A stretch of DNA of 64,000 bases, taken from contig DASZSB010000155.1 in NCBI GenBank assembly GCA_035548835.1, forward strand, positions 39,771 through 103,770. The letters run 5' to 3'. Origin of the DNA: FEN-1219 sp035548835. Lineage in GTDB: Bacteria; Pseudomonadota; Gammaproteobacteria; Steroidobacterales; Rariloculaceae. Every line of letters starts with the position of its first letter. The first letter of the stretch is position 1. Shown one piece after another: positions 58,883 to 64,000 of the stretch. The notes under the pieces were generated by a model that saw nothing but the letters and a program-made list of their open reading frames with translations, was not told where the DNA came from and did not search any database. Both the position numbers and the translations under genes were made by a program.

Positions 58883-59569
58883 ATGTTTACCGCGATGGTG
58901 ATCGCCATGCTCACGGCCGTGACCGTGTGGTGGCTCCTGATCCGGCAGTTGCGGGAGAAGCCGTGGACCACCCAGGGCGTGCTGCCGACGAGCCAGGACG
59001 GCGTCACGTCCTCGGCGCCGAAGGTGGGTCTGTGGGTATTCCTGGCCGTCGTGTCGAGTCTGTTCGGCCTGTTCGCGAGCGCGTACGTCATGCGGATGCA
59101 CGGCCACGGCGGGCTCGTGTCGTGGCAGCGCCTCGACGAGCCCAGCATCCTGTGGGTCAACACGCTGGTGCTGGTGCTCGCGAGCGGCGCGCTGCAGATC
59201 GCGCGCAATCGCATCGACAAGGATCAGCTGGAGCATGCCCGCGCCCACTTCGCCGCAGGCGGTCTGCTGACCGTGCTGTTCCTCGTGGGCCAGGTGCTCG
59301 CGTGGGGTCAGGCGAACGCGAATGGCACGCTCGGTCCGAGCAGCCCGGCGTACAGCTTCTTCGTTCTACTGACCGCCGTCCACGGTTTGCATCTGGTCGG
59401 CGGCTTGCTCGTCCTCGGCAGGACGGGTGTGCACCTGTTCAGTGGCGCCGAACGCTCGAACGTCGCCGTGCGCGCACAGATCCGCCTCAGCGTGCAGCTC
59501 TGCACGACGTACTGGCATTGGTTGCTGTTGATCTGGCTTGGCCTGTTCGCGTTACTGCTCTCGACCTAG
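58883..59569 (+). CDS. Haem-copper oxidase subunit III family protein, first copy
   Basis: This 228-residue membrane protein has six to seven helices. SSAPKVGLWVFLAVVSSLFG near 45, FFVLLTAVHGLHLVGGLLV near 155, and TTYWHWLLLIWLGLF near the end match the COX3 family (HGLHxxxG and YWHW). The first helix replaces the usual charged N-terminus. It is the first of two subunit III-type genes in tandem; divergence suggests distinct roles. It may belong to the NorE/CtaE-like side group. Confidence 0.85.
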   Translation: MFTAMVIAMLTAVTVWWLLIRQLREKPWTTQGVLPTSQDGVTSSAPKVGLWVFLAVVSSLFGLFASAYVMRMHGHGGLVSWQRLDEPSILWVNTLVLVLASGALQIARNRIDKDQLEHARAHFAAGGLLTVLFLVGQVLAWGQANANGTLGPSSPAYSFFVLLTAVHGLHLVGGLLVLGRTGVHLFSGAERSNVAVRAQIRLSVQLCTTYWHWLLLIWLGLFALLLST

Positions 59570-59584
59570 AAGGAGCCCTTCGCA

Positions 59585-60271
59585 ATGGCGCATACAGAAG
59601 CTACCGCAGCGCACGCCGCCGACGAGGCGGCGTGGCAATCCATCGTCACCGACTGGTCCGCGGACAGGCAGACGTTCCGCGTGCCGTGGGGCAAGGCGAT
59701 GATGTGGATCTTCCTGCTCTCCGACACGTTCATCTTCACTTGTTTCCTGACCGGCTACATGAACGTGCGCGTGTCCACGCCGGTGCCGTGGCCGAATCCG
59801 AGCGAGGTCTTCGGCCTCGAGGCGTTCGGCGTCAGCGTGCCGCTGCTGCTGATCGGCATCATGACGTTCGACCTCATCACGAGCAGCGGCACGATGGCGC
59901 TCGCCGTGAATTTCGGCTACCGGCGCGACCGCGGCCGCACCGCAGCGCTGATGTTCGTGACGGCCGCGTTCGGCGCGCTCTTCGTCGCCATGCAGGCGTT
60001 CGAATGGACGAAGCTGATCACCCAGGAAGGTGTGCGCCCGTGGGGCAATCCGATGGGCGCGTCGCAGTTCGGCGCCGCATTCTTCATGATCACGGGCTTC
60101 CACGGCCTGCACGTCTCGGCGGGCGTCGTGTATCTGTGCGTCGTGGCGTTCAAGGTGCTGCGCGGCGACTACGAGCAGAAGGGTTACGAGATCGTCGAGA
60201 TCGCCGGTCTGTACTGGCACTTCGTCGACCTCGTGTGGGTATTCATCTTCGCGTTCTTCTATCTCTGGTAG
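59585..60271 (+). CDS. ctaE: Cytochrome c oxidase subunit III, second copy
   Basis: This 228-residue protein has six or seven helices. GKAMMWIFLLSDTFIFTCFL near 40, FFMITGFHGLHVSAGVVYLC near 160 and IAGLYWHFVDLVWVFIF near 210 are the classic COX3 blocks. It is more typical of CtaE than the preceding gene and is 15 bases after it. It stabilises subunit I and supports proton pumping. Confidence 0.9.
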   Translation: MAHTEATAAHAADEAAWQSIVTDWSADRQTFRVPWGKAMMWIFLLSDTFIFTCFLTGYMNVRVSTPVPWPNPSEVFGLEAFGVSVPLLLIGIMTFDLITSSGTMALAVNFGYRRDRGRTAALMFVTAAFGALFVAMQAFEWTKLITQEGVRPWGNPMGASQFGAAFFMITGFHGLHVSAGVVYLCVVAFKVLRGDYEQKGYEIVEIAGLYWHFVDLVWVFIFAFFYLW

Positions 60272-60281
60272 GGGGCCACCG

Positions 60282-60638
60282 ATGTCGACGGCTACCGGAC
60301 AACAACATCCGCTGAAGATCTACTTCCTGGTATGGGGATTGCTGTTCCTGTTCAGCGCAGCCTCGTACGCAACGGACTTCCTGCAGCACGGCTACTTCCG
60401 CTGGGCGCTGATCCTGCTGTTCATGCTGCTGAAGGCAGGCTTCATCATCGCGATCTTCATGCACATGGCATGGGAGCGAAAGGCGCTGATCTGGGCCATC
60501 CTGGGGCCGCCGGTCGTGCTGCTCGTGCTGATCGGGCTCATGGTCGTGGAGGGCGACTACACGGAGCTCACGCGGCTCTCGTCGTTCTCCGCACCGATCG
60601 TTCCTGCCGGCCACGCCGCGGAAGAGGCGCGGCACTGA
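60282..60638 (+). CDS. ctaF: Cytochrome c oxidase subunit IV
   Basis: This 118-residue protein has three helices, with KIYFLVWGLLFLFSAASYAT and LILLFMLLKAGFIIAIFMHM (KAGFxxxxFMHM) as in CyoD/COX4-prokaryotic proteins. It helps assembly of the oxidase. It is ten bases after the second subunit III gene. Confidence 0.9.
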   Translation: MSTATGQQHPLKIYFLVWGLLFLFSAASYATDFLQHGYFRWALILLFMLLKAGFIIAIFMHMAWERKALIWAILGPPVVLLVLIGLMVVEGDYTELTRLSSFSAPIVPAGHAAEEARH

Positions 60639-60671
60639 AACGCGGGCCATCGGCCCCCAGGAGCTCACGCG

Positions 60672-60971
60672 ATGTGGATCTGGTTGCTCGGTGTCGTGAT
60701 CTTCATTCTGATCTGGGGCAAGCTCTGGCGGGTCCTGCCGGCGGCGGCTTTCGGCGTGCTGATCGGGCTGCCGGTGGCCTGGATCGCCTCCCTGCTTCTG
60801 AACCCCTACGTGACAGGCATGAAAAACATACCCATTTGGCTGCCACCGCTACCGCTCGTGATCGTTGCGCTGACGCTGTTCGTGTTCGGCGTGATCGTCT
60901 GGTTCCGGGCCGACAGGCTCGGCCCGCCGCGACGCACCGAATCGCATGAGCACGAGCACGGTCATCACTGA
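60672..60971 (+). CDS. Small membrane protein with His-rich tail in the oxidase cluster
   Basis: This 99-residue protein has three hydrophobic segments (1-20, 24-45, 58-80) and ends with ESHEHEHGHH. The His/Glu tail can bind copper or another metal. Placement right after subunit IV suggests a role in oxidase assembly or copper delivery. No family is recognised. It overlaps the convergent TPR gene by seven bases. Confidence 0.7.
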   Translation: MWIWLLGVVIFILIWGKLWRVLPAAAFGVLIGLPVAWIASLLLNPYVTGMKNIPIWLPPLPLVIVALTLFVFGVIVWFRADRLGPPRRTESHEHEHGHH

Positions 60972-61312
60972 CCGTTGCCGCCGTCCTTCGCAGCCCGCGC
61001 GAGGCGCTTACTGAAGACGCGCATCTCGTTCGCGGCCTGCCGGTCGCCGCGCTTGTCGGCCACCTCGATGCCCCGCTCGTAGGCCGCTCGCGCCTCGGCG
61101 TTCTTGCCGGCGGCGGCCAGCGCCCGGCCGAGCGCCTTCCAGCCGGCCGAGTACTCGGGGTCGATGCGCACCGCGCCCTGCGCGTGCCGCACGGACGCCA
61201 GCGCATCGCCGGCTTCGAGGTAGCGAGACGCAAGCGCCAGTCGCAAGGTGGCGCTGTCCCCGCCCTTCGCGAGCAGCGCCTCGAGATTCGCAATCAGATC
61301 TGGGCCGGGCAT
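60965..61312 (-). CDS. Small TPR protein
   Basis: This 115-residue protein with two or three tetratricopeptide-like repeats has LRLALASRYLEAGDALASVRH, then DPEYSAGWKALGRALAAAGK, then AEARAAYERGIEVADKRGDR. The start ATG at 61312 opens PGPDLIANLEALLAKGGD. It is a protein-protein adaptor with no visible enzyme motif. Confidence 0.8.
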   Translation of the reverse strand: MPGPDLIANLEALLAKGGDSATLRLALASRYLEAGDALASVRHAQGAVRIDPEYSAGWKALGRALAAAGKNAEARAAYERGIEVADKRGDRQAANEMRVFSKRLARAAKDGGNGQ

Positions 61313-61416
61313 AGTCCCCAACGATAGCACTTGGGCCCACGTTGCGGCGCGACGTTGCGAAGACCCGGTGCCGCACCGAAGATGGACTGAACCGCCCCAC
61401 GCGTCAGAGTGCCGTC

Positions 61417-62118
61417 GTGGCTGCACCCGTCCTGTTCGATCTCGGCAATACGCTGGCCGCCTACTATCACCGCGGCGAATTCCGCCCGGTGCTCGCGCGC
61501 GCGGTAGCCGGCACCGCGGCCCGGCTGCGGGCGGCGGGCATTCCCACGGCGGCCGCGGATACCCTGCTGGCGCGCGCGCTGCGCGAGAACCGCGAGGCGC
61601 CCGATCACAGGTTCGCACCGCTGCGCGACCGCCTGGCCCGGATCTTCGACCTCCAGCCGGATGCCGTGGCAGGCTTCGGCGAGGAACTGTGCCGTGAGTT
61701 CCTCGGTCCGATCTTCGCCATGGGCCGCGTGTACGGCGACGTGCCTTCGCTGTTGACGACGCTGCGCGCACGCGGGCATCGCACCGCGATCGTCTCGAAC
61801 ACGCCGTGGGGCAGCCCGCCGGATCTGTGGCGCACCGAGCTCGAGCGTCTCGGACTGAGCAGGCTGGTAGACGCGGTCGTGCTCTGCGGCGACGTCGGCT
61901 GGCGCAAGCCCGCACCACCGATCTTCGAACGGGCGGCTGCAGCGGTCGGGGCACGCTGCGACGAATGCGTGTTCGTCGGTGACGATCCCGAGTGGGACGT
62001 CGCCGGCAGCACGGGAGTCGGCATGCGAGCGGTGCTGATCGACCGCGACAACCGGTTTCCGGTGCACACGGGCGCGCGGATCAGGAGCCTGGCCGAGCTG
62101 CCGCCGCTCCTGACCTGA
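61417..62118 (+). CDS. HAD-family hydrolase
   Basis: This 233-residue phosphatase-like protein has motif I VLFDLGNTLAAYY at its N-terminus (Asp nucleophile; the usual DxD second Asp is Gly-Asn, as in some HAD proteins). Motif II is VSNTPWG, motif III is the Lys in GWRKPAPPIFERA, and motif IV is FVGDDPEWDVAGS. A GTG start at 61417 puts motif I right at the start; an ATG at 61342 would add 25 unlikely residues. Substrate unknown. If the missing second Asp is real, transfer rather than strict phosphatase chemistry is possible. Confidence 0.82.
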   Translation: MAAPVLFDLGNTLAAYYHRGEFRPVLARAVAGTAARLRAAGIPTAAADTLLARALRENREAPDHRFAPLRDRLARIFDLQPDAVAGFGEELCREFLGPIFAMGRVYGDVPSLLTTLRARGHRTAIVSNTPWGSPPDLWRTELERLGLSRLVDAVVLCGDVGWRKPAPPIFERAAAAVGARCDECVFVGDDPEWDVAGSTGVGMRAVLIDRDNRFPVHTGARIRSLAELPPLLT

Positions 62119-62130
62119 TACGCTCGCTCC

Positions 62131-62556
62131 ATGCGGATCGAAACCTCGATGCTCATCGCGGCGCCGCCCGAACGCATCTGGCCCGCGCTCGCGAACGTGG
62201 CGGCGTGGCCGGACTGGCTGCCCACCGTCACACGCGTCGAGCCGCTGGACGGTGCGGAGCTCGCACCCGGCCGCCGCTACCGCATCACGCAGCCGCGCTT
62301 GCAGACGGCCGTGTGGACCGTCACCGCGCTCGAAGCCGGGTCGGGCTTCGTCTGGGAGTCGCGCTCCCCCGGCATGCGCGTCGTGGGCGGGCATACGATA
62401 GAACGCACGTCCGGCGCGGAATCGCGCTTGACGCTCGGCATCGAATTCAAGGGCGTCGTGGGTGCAATCGTCGGGCGCGTGTACGCGAGCCTCACGCGCC
62501 GGTACATCGCCACCGAGGCCGCCGCCCTCAAGACACTGGCGGAGCGCGACACGTAG
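62131..62556 (+). CDS. SRPBCC-family (polyketide cyclase-like) protein
   Basis: This 141-residue START-like protein opens IETSMLIAAPPERIWPALAN, then WPDWLPTVTRVEPLDG, then RLTLGIEFKGVVGAIVGRVY, and a closing helix. These are the strand-helix-strand blocks of the cyclase/dehydrase group. It probably binds a lipid-like ligand. It is 12 bases after the HAD gene and may be co-transcribed. Confidence 0.85.
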   Translation: MRIETSMLIAAPPERIWPALANVAAWPDWLPTVTRVEPLDGAELAPGRRYRITQPRLQTAVWTVTALEAGSGFVWESRSPGMRVVGGHTIERTSGAESRLTLGIEFKGVVGAIVGRVYASLTRRYIATEAAALKTLAERDT

Positions 62557-62575
62557 CGTGCGCGGAAGCGGCGGA

Positions 62576-63952
62576 CTAGACGAACGTGCCGCCGACCTCG
62601 AACAGCCGCTCCACCTCGTCGATCTGCCGCCGGTCGGCGATGAACAGGATCACGTGGTCGTCGGCCTTGATCTCGGTGTCGTGGTGCGCCATCAGCACGT
62701 CGTCGCCGCGCACGATTGCGCTGATCGTGGCACCCCGAGGCAGCTGAATCTCCTCGATGCGCCTGCCCACCACGCGTGACTCGCGCGCCTCGCCGTGCGC
62801 GACGGCTTCGATTGCCTCGGCCGCGCCGCGGCGCAGCGAGTGCACCTTGACCACGTCGCCACGGCGCACGTGCGCCAGCAGGCTGCCGAGAGTGATCTGC
62901 TGGGGCGAGATCGCGATGTCGATGGTGCCCGACTCCACGAGCTCCGCATAGGCGGGCTTGTTGATCAGCGCCATGACCTTGCGCGCGCCGAGACGCTTCG
63001 CGAGCATGGCCGACAGGATGTTCGCTTCCTCGGCGTTGGTGACAGCCACGAACACGTCCGTGCTGTCGATGTTCTCCTCGAGCAGAAGCTCCTCGTCGGC
63101 GGAATCGCCGTGCAGCACGACCGCGCGGGCGAGCTCGTCGGAGATACGGCGCGCGCGCTGCCAGTCACGCTCGATGATCTTGACCTGGCAGCTGCCTTCG
63201 ATCGCGCGCGCGAGATCGAGGCCGATGTTGCCACCGCCCGCAATCACGACCCTGCGGATCGGACTGTCGAGCTTGCGCATTTCGCGCAGCACCGTGCGCG
63301 TGTCCTTCAGCGCCGCGATGAAGAAGACCTCGTCGCCTTCCTCGACCACCGTATCGCCGTCGGGCAGGATGCCGCGCCCGCCGCGGTAGATCGCGACCAC
63401 GCGGCACTCGACGTTCGGGATGTGCTTCGAGAGATCGCGCAGCGGATGTCCGACGAGTGCGCCCTCGCGGTTGGCCCGGGTCGCCACGAGCCGCAGCTTG
63501 CCGTCCGCGAAGTCCAGCACCTGCAGGGCGCCGGGATTGCGGATCAGCTGCTCGATGTAGTTCGTGACCAGCGACGCCGGGCTGATCGCGACGTCGACCG
63601 GAATGCCATCGGGGCCGAACAGGGCCTCGCGCGCCGTCAGGGCGCGGGCCCGAATCCGGGCGATGCGCGTCGGCGTGCGGAACAACGTGAACGCGATCTG
63701 GCACGCGAGCATGTTGATCTCGTCGCTGCTGGTGAGCGCGATCAGGATGTCGGCCTCGCGCGCTCCGGCACGCTCGAGCACGTCCGGATACGAGGCGTTG
63801 CCGACGACCGTGCGCACGTCGAGCCGGTCCTGCAGCTCGCGCAGCACGTCGGTGTTGCGGTCGACGATCGTGACTTCGTTCGCTTCCTCGCGCGCGAGGC
63901 TGAACGCGGCGGTGCTGCCGACCTGACCGGCGCCGAGAATCAGGATCTTCAT
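62576..63952 (-). CDS. trkA: Trk system potassium uptake protein TrkA
   Basis: This 458-residue peripheral protein regulates TrkH/TrkG potassium channels. It has two RCK-N NAD-binding domains: ILILGAGQVGSTAAFSLA at the start and VVIAGGGNIGLDLARAIE near 237, each followed by an RCK-C ligand domain (blocks around 150-215 and 370-450). The length matches E. coli TrkA. It lies at the end of the window; no trkH is seen. Confidence 0.96.
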   Translation of the reverse strand: MKILILGAGQVGSTAAFSLAREEANEVTIVDRNTDVLRELQDRLDVRTVVGNASYPDVLERAGAREADILIALTSSDEINMLACQIAFTLFRTPTRIARIRARALTAREALFGPDGIPVDVAISPASLVTNYIEQLIRNPGALQVLDFADGKLRLVATRANREGALVGHPLRDLSKHIPNVECRVVAIYRGGRGILPDGDTVVEEGDEVFFIAALKDTRTVLREMRKLDSPIRRVVIAGGGNIGLDLARAIEGSCQVKIIERDWQRARRISDELARAVVLHGDSADEELLLEENIDSTDVFVAVTNAEEANILSAMLAKRLGARKVMALINKPAYAELVESGTIDIAISPQQITLGSLLAHVRRGDVVKVHSLRRGAAEAIEAVAHGEARESRVVGRRIEEIQLPRGATISAIVRGDDVLMAHHDTEIKADDHVILFIADRRQIDEVERLFEVGGTFV

Positions 63953-64000
63953 CGCCCGGACGCCCGCGGCGAGGGTAAGGCGCTTCCGTGTTCGTGCGGC
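63953..64000. other. Window end upstream of trkA
   Basis: Only 48 bases remain. They contain no readable gene start or terminator. Confidence 0.3.

Noticed and set aside
1..64000. tRNA, rRNA, CRISPR arrays, insertion sequences, prophage or integrase genes
   Set aside because: None was recognised by eye. Gaps are mostly too short. A tRNAscan or CRISPR search was not possible here.

Overview
The window is a dense, high-GC bacterial chromosome segment with about 58 protein genes, short intergenic gaps and many stop/start overlaps. I saw no rRNA, tRNA, insertion sequence, prophage or CRISPR array. The gene set suggests a gammaproteobacterium outside the enterics, probably near Xanthomonadales, Steroidobacterales or Nevskiales. 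Pointers are an E. coli-type GshA, a psp regulon with PspF, the polA / engB / cytochrome c4 / dsbA neighbourhood with a C-rich-loop sRNA-like sequence between polA and engB, and an N-acylornithine-type carbamoyltransferase in the arginine operon. The taxonomy is inference from gene content only.

Layout. 0-4.7 kb: a Gld-like ABC exporter operon (ATPase, permease, GldG-like protein, DUF4340 protein), followed by a small EF-hand protein. 5.3-16.5 kb: metabolic genes (ilvA, pyrB, quinone oxidoreductase, FAD-dependent ferredoxin-type reductase, gshA) mixed with unknown pairs, including two tandem paralogous membrane-anchored proteins (13.4-14.7 kb) and a conserved-looking cytosolic pair (9.3-10.6 kb). 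16.5-21.4 kb: small proteins, a bactofilin, a YheT-type hydrolase and a GGDEF/EAL sensor. 21.4-24.3 kb: the phage-shock (psp) operon, with a readable sigma-54 promoter and a divergent pspF. 24.4-31.6 kb: mdh, fadE, a DUF4399 lipoprotein, gspA/gspB and yedK. 31.6-33.4 kb: a YadG/YadH-type ABC exporter. 33.5-34.7 kb: a divergent pair made of a protein with two FlhD-like repeats and an FlhC-like protein.

36.4-44.6 kb is an arginine operon, argR-argG-(P-loop gene)-argC-argD-argF'-argB-argH, read in one direction with tiny gaps or overlaps, running on into lptM and polA. It has no argA, argJ or argE. It contains an uncharacterised P-loop (DUF1611/BioD-type) gene, and its carbamoyltransferase has alanine at the residue that separates N-acetylornithine from N-succinylornithine enzymes. 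47.5-54.8 kb: a candidate sX13/Spot42-position sRNA, engB, cytochrome c4, a DsbA-like lipoprotein, a methionine-type aminotransferase, an OPT-family transporter, tatCBA and dtd. 55.2-61 kb: an azurin followed by an A-type cytochrome c oxidase cluster whose subunit II carries two c-type haem domains and which has two subunit III genes. 61-64 kb: a TPR protein, a HAD hydrolase, an SRPBCC protein and trkA.

The most promising points for new biology are the duplicated-FlhD/FlhC pair, the P-loop gene plus the altered carbamoyltransferase in the arginine operon, the sRNA at the polA-engB junction, and the extra Psp protein sharing a C-terminal module with PspB and PspC. All functional statements come from reading motifs by eye; no database search was run.
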